23,366 nt of DNA from NCBI GenBank assembly GCA_023392285.1, contig JAEVZK010000162.1:1-23366 (forward strand). The letters run 5' to 3'. A program made the translations under genes and the position numbers. The first letter of the stretch is position 1; every line of letters starts with the position of its first letter. Source of the DNA: Armatimonadota bacterium (GTDB taxonomy: Bacteria > Armatimonadota > Fimbriimonadia > Fimbriimonadales > Fimbriimonadaceae). Shown here in pieces: positions 13,682-22,041 of this stretch. Under the pieces are notes generated by a model. The model did not search any database and had not been told where the DNA came from. It worked only from the letters and a program-made list of their open reading frames with translations.

Positions 13682-16600
13682 ATGAATTTTTTAAGAAAGT
13701 TTTTCGACACGAGCAAACGCGATGTCGAGCAGATCTCACCCATTATCGTCACCATCAATGAACTCGAAGAGTCGATTGCAGCCCTGACCGACGAGGAGCT
13801 GAAAGCCAAAACTCCTTACTTCAAAGGTCGTCTCGAGTCAGGAGAATCGCTGGACAGCCTCCTCCCCGAAGCCTTTGCCGTGGTTCGAGAAGTGTCTCGA
13901 CGAACCCTCGGAATGCGCCAGTTCGACGTTCAATTGATCGGCGGAGTCGTCCTTCACCAAGGTCGCATCGCAGAAATGAAAACGGGTGAAGGAAAGACTC
14001 TCGTTGCGGTGGCGCCGATGTATCTAAACGCGTTGGCGGGAAGCGGATCGCATCTGGTCACGGTGAACGACTACCTTGCCCGACGCGACGCCGTTTGGAT
14101 GGGACCGATCTACCACTTCTTGGGACTGACCGTCGGAATTATCCAGGGCCAATCTCCCGACTCGGATGAACTCGGTGGCTCATACATTTACGAACCGGGT
14201 GCTCAGCATGATGATCCGCGTTACGTCAACCTTGTCGAATGCTCTCGGCGAGACTCCTACGGCTGCGATATCACCTACGGTACCAACCACGAGTTTGGAT
14301 TCGATTATCTTCGTGACAACATGGCATTTAGCGAAGAGCAGTTGGTGATGCGCGAGCTTAACTACGCGATTGTCGACGAAGTTGACTCCATCTTGATTGA
14401 CGAAGCGCGAACTCCTCACATCATCTCTGGCCCTTCTCGCGAAGACATCTCCGTTTACGGCGAAGTCGATAAGATCGTCAAGCAGCTCGATCCGGAAACT
14501 CATTGGACCGTAGATAAAAAGAACCACTCCGCCTCTCTCACCGAAGAAGGAATGGACGAGATTGAGCGACTGCTCGAGATCGACAACATCGCTAGCGATC
14601 CTAAGCTCTTTCACCACGTGAACGCAGCCGTCAAGGCTTACGCGCTATTTGATAAAGACGTCGAATATATGGTGCAAAAGGGCGAGGTCGTCATCATCGA
14701 CGAGAACACCGGCCGCCCCATGTATGGTCGCCGCTATTCGGACGGCTTGCACCAAGCCCTTGAGGCTAAGGAAAACGTCCGGGTCCAGCCGGAGAGCCAA
14801 ACCGTCGCCACCATCACCTTCCAGAACCTCTTCCGCCTGTACAACAAGCTCGCGGGCATGACCGGAACCGCCAAAACCGAAGAGGACGAATTCAAGAAGA
14901 TCTATGGTTTGGACGTGGTCACAATTCCAACTCACCGGCCGCTTGCCCGTGTAGACCAACCTGACATCATCTACAAGACTCTCGAAGCCAAATTTCGAGG
15001 CATCGCCTGGGAAATTCTCCGTCTGTACTCGAAACAGCAGCCTGTTCTAGTCGGAACTCGATCCGTCGAGATGTCGGAAATGGTCTCCAGCCGGTTGACC
15101 GCCGAGATGCTTCAAAAGCTCCTGATCACTCAGCGACTCCGCGATCGCGTTGAGGTCAAAAAGGACATCAAGGGCGAACTTAAAGAGGATGCCAAGAGGC
15201 TGTACGAAACTGATCTCGCAGAACTCACCCGTCCTGTACTCTCGACTCTGCTGAGCAAAATCGACTTGAGCGGCAGCCCCCTCGAAGGCGACTGGATGGA
15301 CTGGTGCCTTCAACAGTTTGGTCTCGGAGAAGAATGTCGGGCGCATCTCGAAGAAGCGCTTAAGCACGGCCTTCCCCATAACGTTTTGAATGCCAAATTC
15401 CACGAGAAGGAAGCTGCGATCATCGCGGAAGCGGGGCGTAAAGGTGCCATCACCATCGCCACCAATATGGCGGGTCGTGGTGTCGACATCCTACTGGGTG
15501 GGCGCGTGGAGGACGATGTCGTCAAACAATCGCGGGGTCAAACCGAAGTGGCACAGGATGGCGTCGACGAATACGCCGACACCTTCGCCTCGTACCGCCG
15601 GGGTGGCAAGGAGCGCGCTGCGCCTCCACTTCCCCTCGATGACACCGAGCGACGCGAACGCGCGGAAGAGGTTCGCGCTCTTGGCGGCATGTTCATCCTC
15701 GGTACGGAACGGCACGAATCGCGACGTATCGACAACCAGCTGCGAGGTCGTGCGGGTCGTCAGGGAGATCCGGGCGAGAGCCGTTTCTTCGTCTCACTCG
15801 AAGACACCCTCTGGCGCATCTTCAACGCGAAGATGCTCGAAAACCCGGTGCTGAAGGTGTGGCCGCCAATGGAGCAAGTCGACGCGAAATTCTTGAGCGG
15901 AATGATCCAGAAGACACAGGAAAGAATCGAGAATCACTTCTTCGAAAGTCGAAAGAACGTTCTCGAATACGACGACGTCCTCAACGCCCAGCGAGAGCAC
16001 ATCTACGGCATGAGGCGAGAAATTCTCCTCGGGAAAGACTTCCGGCAGGAACTCACCGAGCACGTGAAAGCGTCGGTCGCCGAGCATGCTGGAGACGCGT
16101 GGATGATCGAAGAAGACGGTTCTCAGGTCTTCGATTACCAGGTGCTCTTCGAAGATCTGAATGAGATATTTCCACTCCTCGACTACGCGACCGTAGCAGA
16201 CCTGGAGAAGTATGCTCCCGGCCCCGAGCTCGTCCAATTCGTGCAGGAAAAAGCCCTCGCAGCCTATCAGGACAAGGCGGCCTCTCTCGGCGACGAGATG
16301 ATGCGTGAACTTGAGCGCCAAGTGATGCTGCACGCGGTAAACAACCGATGGATGGAGCACCTCCAGACCGTTGAGTACATCCGCGAAGGCATCGGCTTGA
16401 GGGGTTATGGCCAGGTCGATCCTTTGGTCGCGTACAAGCGAGAAACCTACGACACCTTCCAAAGAACCCTTCAGGGCATCCGAGAAGACGCGGTTCGCAA
16501 TATTTTCCACGCGCAAATTCGTATGGAAGAGCCCCCAACCCATGCCGATGCGGACGCTCAGGCCCTTCGGATGGATCTTGAGGAGCTTGAATCCGAGGCT

Positions 16601-16789
16601 GCTCGAATGGGAGCTCTCGGCTCAGGTGGAACTGCGACCGCGACCGTTCCTGCGGCCGCTCCGGCTGCAGTCAGCTTGGACCAGGTCGATTGGTCTCGCG
16701 TCGGCCGAAACGACCCCTGCCCATGCGGAAGCGGGAAGAAGTTCAAAGCCTGCCACTATCCGAAGCTGAGAGAGCAGGGAATCATCTGA
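13682..16789 (+). CDS. secA: Preprotein translocase ATPase SecA (long form with insertions)
   Basis: SecA drives export of unfolded precursors through SecYEG. Seen here: Walker A MKTGEGKT (99-106), the VTVNDYLARRDA block (127-136), DEAD-type VDEVDSILIDEARTP (231-244), GMTGTA (392-397), VGTRSVE (457-463), TNMAGRGVDILLGG (594-607), QLRGRAGRQGDPG (686-698) and a C-terminal zinc motif DPCPCGSGKKFKACH for SecB/ribosome binding. At 1035 residues it is longer than E. coli SecA (901). Extra sequence appears at about 158-186 and about 475-562 in the second nucleotide-binding half, before HNVLNAKFHEKEA; a charged stretch at 620-660 is also long. No Shine-Dalgarno precedes the ATG; TATAACC abuts it. Sec export is needed for the many signal-peptide proteins around it. 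Confidence 0.98.
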   Translation: MNFLRKFFDTSKRDVEQISPIIVTINELEESIAALTDEELKAKTPYFKGRLESGESLDSLLPEAFAVVREVSRRTLGMRQFDVQLIGGVVLHQGRIAEMKTGEGKTLVAVAPMYLNALAGSGSHLVTVNDYLARRDAVWMGPIYHFLGLTVGIIQGQSPDSDELGGSYIYEPGAQHDDPRYVNLVECSRRDSYGCDITYGTNHEFGFDYLRDNMAFSEEQLVMRELNYAIVDEVDSILIDEARTPHIISGPSREDISVYGEVDKIVKQLDPETHWTVDKKNHSASLTEEGMDEIERLLEIDNIASDPKLFHHVNAAVKAYALFDKDVEYMVQKGEVVIIDENTGRPMYGRRYSDGLHQALEAKENVRVQPESQTVATITFQNLFRLYNKLAGMTGTAKTEEDEFKKIYGLDVVTIPTHRPLARVDQPDIIYKTLEAKFRGIAWEILRLYSKQQPVLVGTRSVEMSEMVSSRLTAEMLQKLLITQRLRDRVEVKKDIKGELKEDAKRLYETDLAELTRPVLSTLLSKIDLSGSPLEGDWMDWCLQQFGLGEECRAHLEEALKHGLPHNVLNAKFHEKEAAIIAEAGRKGAITIATNMAGRGVDILLGGRVEDDVVKQSRGQTEVAQDGVDEYADTFASYRRGGKERAAPPLPLDDTERRERAEEVRALGGMFILGTERHESRRIDNQLRGRAGRQGDPGESRFFVSLEDTLWRIFNAKMLENPVLKVWPPMEQVDAKFLSGMIQKTQERIENHFFESRKNVLEYDDVLNAQREHIYGMRREILLGKDFRQELTEHVKASVAEHAGDAWMIEEDGSQVFDYQVLFEDLNEIFPLLDYATVADLEKYAPGPELVQFVQEKALAAYQDKAASLGDEMMRELERQVMLHAVNNRWMEHLQTVEYIREGIGLRGYGQVDPLVAYKRETYDTFQRTLQGIREDAVRNIFHAQIRMEEPPTHADADAQALRMDLEELESEAARMGALGSGGTATATVPAAAPAAVSLDQVDWSRVGRNDPCPCGSGKKFKACHYPKLREQGII

Positions 16790-16799
16790 CCTGGTAATA

Positions 16800-16840
16800 G
16801 GGGTGAATATTTGCGCAGAACCTCGCACATATTCATCCCC
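16800..16840 (+). other. Strong stem-loop after secA
   Basis: GGGGTGAATAT at 16800-16810 pairs with ATATTCATCCCC at 16829-16840 (one bulged T), and inside it TGCG pairs with CGCA, giving 15 base pairs around an 8-nt loop. No T-run follows, so it is not a simple intrinsic terminator. It begins 11 nt after the secA stop and could stabilise the 3' end or belong to a small RNA. Confidence 0.6.
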
Positions 16841-16929
16841 CAGATTGAGTAACGGTCTGGTCATAATAAACACAGGTTTGAGACGGTTGCTCTCCCAATT
16901 TCCGTTAAGAACCTAAGCACTGATAATTC

Positions 16930-16957
16930 GGCTCCGAGATTCGGAGCCCTTTTTTTT
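16930..16957 (+). terminator. Intrinsic terminator downstream of secA
   Basis: A perfect 8-bp stem GGCTCCGA / TCGGAGCC with a 3-nt loop is followed by a run of eight T after one C. It lies 140 nt after the secA stop; the A-run on its other flank does not make it a minus-strand terminator. If secA ends here it has a long, structured 3' untranslated region. Confidence 0.9.
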
Positions 16958-16971
16958 CGCTCCATACGGCC

Positions 16972-17718
16972 TTAAGGCTTGGGTTTCCAGATACGCTTTC
17001 TGCCCAATTTGACGATCTGGCTGATATCGATCGTGCCCGCAGCCATCGGCCTTCTCCCCATCGGCATATACACGCACTTCGGCGACATGCTCCAGCAATG
17101 TCCCGCGAAGGTGCCATCTGAGTTGACATAGATCCGCAAGTAGCCCAGACCCAAACCGGTGCCGCTGCGGGTGTCACCTTCGCCATGCGGCGTGCTGGTC
17201 ACGTCGAGAATATGGACCGAGTATTGAGTTGTATCTGGCTCTGTAGGAGGTTGGGCCGAGATCAAGTGCGGCGATTCGTCGACGAGGAATGTATGTCCGG
17301 TATTTCCGCTCCCCTTCTCGTATTTGATCGCGATAAAGGTGCCAGGTTTAAGATCGACGATACGATCGCAGGATAGGAAGCCCCGATGCCCCTTGATGGC
17401 ATCATAGTAGTCCGAAGCCGTCGGTCTCCGTCTCTTGAGCCAGCTCTGCAAAACGCCCGGCGTAATCGCGGGGTAGCTCTTTGGAAGTAAGGCGTTCCAA
17501 AAGCCGCTGCAATCGGTCCGGCACTCTGCCGTGCGACCCTGTCCAGGCCACACAAACGTTTCCCGCTTATGCCGGTAAGAAGTGGTTTCGCCACTGACCG
17601 CCGCCGCCATCTCTCGCGCCAGCGTGAGATGCGGTGGCATGTGCAACTCGCCTTGCGGCAGAGCGGCGGTCAGGCAAAACCAGAGCAAAGGGAGGCTACA
17701 GCCCCTTGTCGGCCACAA
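16972..17718 (-). CDS. Putative exported NlpC/P60-like cysteine hydrolase
   Basis: The 248-residue product (TTG start 17718) has a hydrophobic segment SLPLLWFCLTAAL and then a globular region with DCSGFW (Cys70) and GHTFLV (His142), the Cys/His spacing and context of NlpC/P60 or CHAP-type papain-like hydrolases that cut peptidoglycan peptides or amide bonds. KPGTFIAIKY between them is the strand that usually precedes the His in these folds. The family match is by motif only, so the call is tentative. The TTG start lies 23 nt inside the end of gap, and a second TTG (17688) just after the gap stop would still keep the hydrophobic segment. AAGGGG near the gap stop could serve as ribosome-binding site. 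Co-transcription with gap is likely, though the functions look unrelated. Confidence 0.6.
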   Translation of the reverse strand: MWPTRGCSLPLLWFCLTAALPQGELHMPPHLTLAREMAAAVSGETTSYRHKRETFVWPGQGRTAECRTDCSGFWNALLPKSYPAITPGVLQSWLKRRRPTASDYYDAIKGHRGFLSCDRIVDLKPGTFIAIKYEKGSGNTGHTFLVDESPHLISAQPPTEPDTTQYSVHILDVTSTPHGEGDTRSGTGLGLGYLRIYVNSDGTFAGHCWSMSPKCVYMPMGRRPMAAGTIDISQIVKLGRKRIWKPKP

Positions 17719-18709
17719 ACTTGCAGATATCCGCGATACGGCAAGAGTAACCCCACTCGTTGTCGTACCAGCTCACAACCTTGACCAAGTTGCCAATGCC
17801 TACCGTGTCCACTGCGGAGAAGATGGAGCTGTGCTCGTTTCCTCGCAAGTCGGTGGACGTCAGCGGCTCCTCAGTATAGGCGAGGATATTCTTCATCGGC
17901 CCGTCGGCATACTCCTTCATCGCAGAGTTGATTTCGTCCACGCTGGCTTCCCTGCTCAGGAGTGCGGTAAAGTCCACCACCGAGACGGTGGGAACCGGAA
18001 CTCGGAAAGCCATCCCCGTGAATTTGCCCTTTAGTTCTGGGATGACCAATCCAACGGCCTTGGCCGCGCCAGTGCTGCTCGGGACGATGTTCTGCGAAGC
18101 CGCCCTCGCGTCGCGAAGGTCTTTGGCCGCCGTATCCTGCGTCTTCTGAGAGTTTGTGAATGCGTGAACCGTCGTCAGCAGGCCCTTCTCGACGCCAAAG
18201 CGCTCGTGCATAACCTTGGCAACCGGAGCTAAGCCGTTGGTCGTGCAGCTCGCGTTCGAGATAACGTGATGAGAGGCGGGGTCATACATCTCGTCGTTAA
18301 CCCCTAAAACGATCGTGACGTCTTCATTCTTCGCCGGAGCCGAAATGATCACCTTCTTGACTCCACGGTTCCTGTGTGCAACCGCCTTGGTCGCGTCGGT
18401 GAATAATCCGGTGCATTCGAGCACCACGTCCACTCCAAGTGTGTCCCAAGGAATTTGACCTGGATCGCGCTCGGCAAACGATCGGATCGATTTTCCGCCG
18501 ATGTGGATGTTCTGCTCATCGGCGCTGACATCTCCGCCGCGAAAGTCTCCATAGGTCGAATCATGCTTGAACAGGTGCGCGTTCGTCTGAGTGTCCGTCA
18601 GATCATTGACGGCCACGACCTCTAGTTCCTGCGGATGCCGCTCCAAAATTGTCCGAAGCGAGAGTCTCCCGATGCGTCCGAAACCGTTGATTCCAATTCT
18701 TGTGGGCAT
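17696..18709 (-). CDS. gap: Glyceraldehyde-3-phosphate dehydrogenase
   Basis: GAPDH converts glyceraldehyde-3-phosphate, phosphate and NAD(P)+ to 1,3-bisphosphoglycerate in glycolysis, in the cytoplasm. The 337-residue protein has the Rossmann start GINGFGRIGR, the nucleotide-specificity segment VAVNDLTD, the active-site SNASCTTNGLAP with Cys155 and the general base His182 in TTVHAFTNSQ, then WYDNEWGYSCR near the end. The ND at 35-36 suggests NAD rather than NADP. The loop after His182 (FTNSQKTQDTAAKDLRDARAA) differs from the common bacterial YTNDQ...LP form. Length is normal for the family. Start ATG 18709 is supported by MPTRIGINGFG. A perfect 7-bp inverted repeat lies 26 nt upstream. Confidence 0.97.
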   Translation of the reverse strand: MPTRIGINGFGRIGRLSLRTILERHPQELEVVAVNDLTDTQTNAHLFKHDSTYGDFRGGDVSADEQNIHIGGKSIRSFAERDPGQIPWDTLGVDVVLECTGLFTDATKAVAHRNRGVKKVIISAPAKNEDVTIVLGVNDEMYDPASHHVISNASCTTNGLAPVAKVMHERFGVEKGLLTTVHAFTNSQKTQDTAAKDLRDARAASQNIVPSSTGAAKAVGLVIPELKGKFTGMAFRVPVPTVSVVDFTALLSREASVDEINSAMKEYADGPMKNILAYTEEPLTSTDLRGNEHSSIFSAVDTVGIGNLVKVVSWYDNEWGYSCRIADICKFVADKGL

Positions 18710-18734
18710 AGGGAGAGATTACCTTTTGCCCCTA

Positions 18735-18752
18735 CTCGGAACCTGTTCCGAG
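18735..18752 (-). promoter_or_regulatory. Palindrome upstream of gap, candidate operator
   Basis: CTCGGAA-CCTG-TTCCGAG is a perfect 7-bp inverted repeat with a 4-base centre, 26 nt before the gap start codon, where a repressor site would fall. It has no T-run. It could also form an RNA hairpin in the gap leader. The regulator is unknown. Confidence 0.4.
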
Positions 18753-18955
18753 CCGGGAACGGGGCTTTCGGTCTCTCCCCCTGACAGTATCGCCCGTGAT
18801 TGCATCAAATTCCACGAGCATGCTTGACGTTACACCGCCTCGAACGCTTATAAGTTGTACGCACAAACTGCTAATGAAATGAACCCCTTAGCGGGAGGGT
18901 TAAGCGACATCACTTCTCGGCTCGGGAGAAGGTCAATTCGGCGCGGCGTTCAGCT

Positions 18956-19633
18956 TCATCCCCTCACGGGCGGCAAGATCTTTTTGATCGCCTTCACCCA
19001 GATTGCATAGCCCTGGCTGTTGAGGTGAAGCCGGTCGGAGACGAACAGCTCCGGACGGGGACCGCCATCCTTCGTGAGCATTTCGCTGAACACGTCGACA
19101 AAAAGGAGCTTTGGATGGTCTAATGCATACCCCTTAATGAGGCGATTCGCCTCTTTGACGCGGTCGAGATTCGCCCAGCGCGACGGCGCTGGCGAGATGG
19201 AAATATATGCGATGACAACTTTCGGCAGCGCCTGCCTGACCTTGGAGACGAACCGCTTGTAATCCTCGAAAACCGTCGCTGCCGACTTGCCGCCAGCGAG
19301 ATCGTTGGTTCCCGCAAAGAAGATGATCATGCGCGGCGCGTATGGAATGACGATTCGATCTGCGAAGTAAACGCTGTCGCTGATCTGCGATCCTCCGAAA
19401 CCTCGATTCAGAACGTTGTAGCCCGAAAAGTCTTCCCGCAGGGTCGTCCAGCGCGCAATGCTCGAACTGCCGACGAATAGAATGCCGCCTTTAGCGGGCG
19501 GATGGATCGCATCTTCCGCTTCATAGCGCCTGATCTCCGGCTCAAACGGATTCTGCTCGCCTGTCTTCTGCGCAGAGACGAGCGCCACGAGCGCGAAAGA
19601 AAAGGAAAAGAGGAGCAGCAGGATGAGCCTCAT
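18956..19633 (-). CDS. Exported SGNH/GDSL-type hydrolase
   Basis: The product (225 residues from ATG 19633; GTG 19636 adds one) begins with a strong signal peptide (LILLLLFSFSFALVALVSA). It shows the SGNH blocks: FVGSSSIARW with nucleophile Ser57 (the usual GDS written GSS), NRGFGGSQ (block II Gly), AGTNDLAGGK with Asn110 (block III), and SDRLHLNSQGY with Asp200 and His203 (block V). The catalytic set is complete. These enzymes are esterases, lipases or carbohydrate deacetylases; the N-terminal FVGSSS form is common in the deacetylase-like group, but the substrate cannot be read from sequence. It follows the MFS transporter gene by about 40 nt on the same strand and is probably in one transcript. 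It is separated from gap by 246 nt. Confidence 0.9.
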   Translation of the reverse strand: MRLILLLLFSFSFALVALVSAQKTGEQNPFEPEIRRYEAEDAIHPPAKGGILFVGSSSIARWTTLREDFSGYNVLNRGFGGSQISDSVYFADRIVIPYAPRMIIFFAGTNDLAGGKSAATVFEDYKRFVSKVRQALPKVVIAYISISPAPSRWANLDRVKEANRLIKGYALDHPKLLFVDVFSEMLTKDGGPRPELFVSDRLHLNSQGYAIWVKAIKKILPPVRG

Positions 19634-19674
19634 CACCCTTGAGCATAACTCAATTTGCGCCTAGGCCTTCAGCG

Positions 19675-20982
19675 CTAAGTCGGTTCACGAAGGATCTTCA
19701 GGCCGACGAGCCATCCGATCGTCACGCAGGCAGCGCATCCCACCCAAGGGGAGTAGTAGCCAAAATCTTTGCCCAGGTGGAGGGACACGCCCACCGGTTG
19801 CAGCTTCTCATACAAGAACGCGCCGACGGGAGCGCCAATGATCGCTCCGAGCCCCTGCGCGGTCATGACCGCGCCAAGATTTGCCCCACGCTTCTTCGGG
19901 TCGATATCACTGACGCTTGCCATCCAAGCCGGAATCGCGAGCAGGAAGCCAATCCCAACCGGAATACCGCCAAGGGCAAGGACCCACGCCTGGCGCAGAA
20001 AAGGAACCACCGCTCCCGAGGCGATCACGATAAGCCCCGCAGCGCAAAGTCCCATCCCAAAGTGAACCGCCTTCACGCGCCCAATCCGCTCGCCCAGCTT
20101 CGACATCGGCACGCTTGCGATCGCCATCGCGAACGCGCCCGGAAAGACGAGGCCGCCAAAGGCTGACTCACTCATGTTGAAAGCATCCTGCGCAAAGATC
20201 TTGATGATCGCCATGGGAAAGCCGATGCCAGCGAAGGTGATCACCGCCAGAATCAAATAAGCCGGAATCTGTTTAATCGACCTTAAGAAATCAGAGAAGC
20301 TCGCCTCATGCTGCTCGACCTCAGCCTCCGCGTGCTTGGTCGAGACGCTGGGGATGAAGAAATAGACGGCAAGCGCCACGCCCGCAAAAAGGATCGAGGA
20401 GAAAATCAGCCCGGCCCACTTCACCCCCGCGACGTCATTGACAATTCCTCCTATCGGCAAAGCCAGCGCGATCCCAAGCATGTAGCACAGGTTGAGGAAT
20501 GACATCGCCTGCTGACGCTCAGTGTCCTGAACCGCAGCCCCCATCTCAGAAAATGCAGCCGGCCAGAGCATCGCGGCACCCAGCCCGTCGAACGCCCGGA
20601 GAACCACGAAGGCGATGGTCTCCCAAGCCCCGGAATTGTGCGGAACCACCAGGCTCAGGAGTGAGGTGAAGACGCTGATACATGGACCGAACAGCATCAG
20701 CTTCTTCGGACCGATGCGATCCGCAAGATGCCCCATCGGGCTCTTGAAGATCGCTTCGCTAAGAAGAAACGCAACCAGCACGAGCCCGATGACGCTTGCC
20801 CCAAATCCTCTTCCGTTCGAGATGAACGTGTCCGTCGACTCGGCCTTAAGATAGACCGGCATGGTGGAGATATTTAGAACCGCATAGCCGACTTCTGCAA
20901 GCAGAGCGACGATAAGGAGACGCCAAACCGCTGGCTGCATGAGCACTCCTTTCCGCTTTTCGACCGCAGCCTCACTTGACAT
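19675..20982 (-). CDS. Major facilitator superfamily transporter
   Basis: About 12 hydrophobic helices and motif A (GHLADRIGPKKLML) between helices 2 and 3 identify an MFS carrier of the inner membrane, probably DHA1-type. A second, weaker A-like loop (SKLGERIGRVKAV) appears at mid-protein, as expected from the internal duplication of MFS proteins. A long charged linker, HAEAEVEQHEAS, joins the two halves. The substrate is not predictable. I use ATG 20982 (435 residues); GTG 20994 is four codons upstream. Two direct repeats lie just before the start. The SGNH hydrolase follows in the same direction, so an exporter plus an extracytoplasmic hydrolase may work on one compound class; this is inference. 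Confidence 0.88.
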   Translation of the reverse strand: MSSEAAVEKRKGVLMQPAVWRLLIVALLAEVGYAVLNISTMPVYLKAESTDTFISNGRGFGASVIGLVLVAFLLSEAIFKSPMGHLADRIGPKKLMLFGPCISVFTSLLSLVVPHNSGAWETIAFVVLRAFDGLGAAMLWPAAFSEMGAAVQDTERQQAMSFLNLCYMLGIALALPIGGIVNDVAGVKWAGLIFSSILFAGVALAVYFFIPSVSTKHAEAEVEQHEASFSDFLRSIKQIPAYLILAVITFAGIGFPMAIIKIFAQDAFNMSESAFGGLVFPGAFAMAIASVPMSKLGERIGRVKAVHFGMGLCAAGLIVIASGAVVPFLRQAWVLALGGIPVGIGFLLAIPAWMASVSDIDPKKRGANLGAVMTAQGLGAIIGAPVGAFLYEKLQPVGVSLHLGKDFGYYSPWVGCAACVTIGWLVGLKILREPT

Positions 20983-20994
20983 GCCTATATCCAC

Positions 20995-21019
20995 AATCGG
21001 GTTTTATCCCAATCGGGTT
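20995..21019 (-). repeat. Short direct repeat ahead of the MFS gene, candidate regulator site
   Basis: AATCGGGTT occurs twice (20995-21003 and 21011-21019) on the plus strand, 16 bp apart start to start, with GGGATAAAACCC between them on the minus strand. It covers the region 13-37 nt before the transporter ATG. Confidence 0.3.
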
Positions 21020-21096
21020 GCGTCAGTTTACAATGGTCGGAGCTTTTTCAGTCTCCCCGCCTGAATCCGCAATGCAAACAGGAGATGCGGCGAGGA

Positions 21097-21828
21097 TTAC
21101 CGTCTCGAGCGGCGACGGATGAAGGCTAGGGTGCCGAGGGTAAGGGCGGCGAGCGAGGCGGGCTCAGGTACCGGCTGCGCGTCGAGGCGGTAGGCGAGGT
21201 TCACGTGGTCTCCGAGTCCGTTGGTGATCTCGGCGGTGTCTCCCGGGAAGTGCCACCCGCCAGAGGGGTTCATCTTGCGAGCGTTGAGCGGATCGCTGCC
21301 CGCATCGGAGAGCAAACTGCCCAGCACACCCGTCTCTCCGAAAGAAGAATCGAGTTGTGGAGTTACGCCAATCCAGTAATGGCCAGCCTCCAACGTGAAG
21401 TCGAGGGAGCTCAAGTCGAGCGTCACCTTATAAGTGTATGGACCCACGCCAAAGCCCGCCTGACCGACCGTCGCGAACGCTGTACCAAGCTCCGCGTGCA
21501 AGACGTCGCCGGTGAGCGAGACGACCGGTAGGTCATCTCCCCCGCTGAAGATATTGAACTCATAGCCATGCACGTTCTGAACCGCAAACTGGTCTGTTCC
21601 AGATAAGCCGAACGTGAAGCTGCTCAGCTTGCTAGCTTCTCCGACGCTAAAATCATCGATGGCGATGATATCGTACTGCTGCAGTGGACTGTCATAGCGC
21701 TGTGAAGAGAAGGCATATCCATCTGGCGTAAACGTCCCACCAATCTGATCGAAAATGGCGTCCGCTCGTGAAGAACCCACCAGCGCTGCCAGGGCTGAAA
21801 CGACGAAGAGAGGTTTGATTGCACCCAT
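21097..21828 (-). CDS. PEP-CTERM exported protein
   Basis: The 243-residue protein has a signal peptide (PLFVVSALAALVGSSRADA) and a C-terminal PEP-CTERM sorting signal: VPEPASLAALTLGTLAF followed by IRRRSRR. Such signals are recognised by an exosortase (EpsH type), which processes proteins for the envelope or extracellular matrix; no exosortase gene is in this window. The body is polar, beta-rich and low in Cys, with GHYWIGVTPQLDSS typical of choice-of-anchor type proteins of this class; no enzymatic motif was seen. The start at ATG 21828 is preceded by a stem-loop (21835-21860) whose nearest arm ends six bases away, so translation or transcription may be controlled there. It shares its anchor signal with the next gene. 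Confidence 0.9.
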   Translation of the reverse strand: MGAIKPLFVVSALAALVGSSRADAIFDQIGGTFTPDGYAFSSQRYDSPLQQYDIIAIDDFSVGEASKLSSFTFGLSGTDQFAVQNVHGYEFNIFSGGDDLPVVSLTGDVLHAELGTAFATVGQAGFGVGPYTYKVTLDLSSLDFTLEAGHYWIGVTPQLDSSFGETGVLGSLLSDAGSDPLNARKMNPSGGWHFPGDTAEITNGLGDHVNLAYRLDAQPVPEPASLAALTLGTLAFIRRRSRR

Positions 21829-21834
21829 ACCCCA

Positions 21835-21860
21835 ACAAGGCAGCCAATTTCATGCCTTGT
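21835..21860 (-). other. Stem-loop at the start of the PEP-CTERM gene
   Basis: ACAAGGCA (21835-21842) and TGCCTTGT (21853-21860) are perfect inverted repeats around a 10-nt loop, six bases before the start codon on the minus strand. It could be an operator, or an RNA hairpin masking the ribosome-binding region. Confidence 0.4.
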
Positions 21861-21870
21861 CGGGACAAAC

Positions 21871-21917
21871 AGCCGAAAACCAGCCATCTTACGGGAGGCC
21901 CCGTGGGATTTTCGGCT
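21871..21917. repeat. Nested stem-loop next to the transposase remnant
   Basis: AGCCGAAAA (21871-21879) pairs with TTTTCGGCT (21909-21917), and inside it ACGGG (21891-21895) pairs with CCCGT (21900-21904). The outer arms are perfect over 9 bp. It ends four bases before the stop codon of the transposase remnant, where an IS200/IS605-type element or a RAYT unit would carry a hairpin. Confidence 0.5.
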
Positions 21918-21921
21918 TCGT

Positions 21922-22041
21922 TCAGGACACAGGAGGGAAACGAGCGCTAGACCAACGATATTCCTCAGCTCGCTCCAGCTTTTCTGGGCGTACATGGTTC
22001 AGCATGTACTTCATCTTCTTCCGAAGCATCAACGAAGTCGA
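21922..22041 (-). pseudogene. Decayed C-terminus of a Y1 (IS200/RAYT-type) transposase
   Basis: A 39-codon open stretch ends in TGA at 21922 and is cut off upstream by TAG (22042-22044). It reads MKYMLNHVRPEKLERAEEY then RWSSARFPPVS, which closely fits the C-terminal signature of HUH/Y1 transposases (YIHxNPVxxGLVxxxEDYxWSS). The catalytic HUH and Tyr regions are not found intact upstream, so this is a fragment. With the neighbouring hairpins it probably marks an old mobile element. Confidence 0.65.

Noticed and set aside
15794..16543. 249-codon minus-strand frame
   Set aside because: Antisense to secA; its composition is a mirror of the SecA codons.
18820..18950. TTGACG...TATAAG on the plus strand as a promoter for a small RNA
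   Set aside because: The spacer is 19 bp, and no terminator or gene follows on that strand before the convergent SGNH hydrolase gene; only a weak CTTCTC/GAGAAG stem is present.
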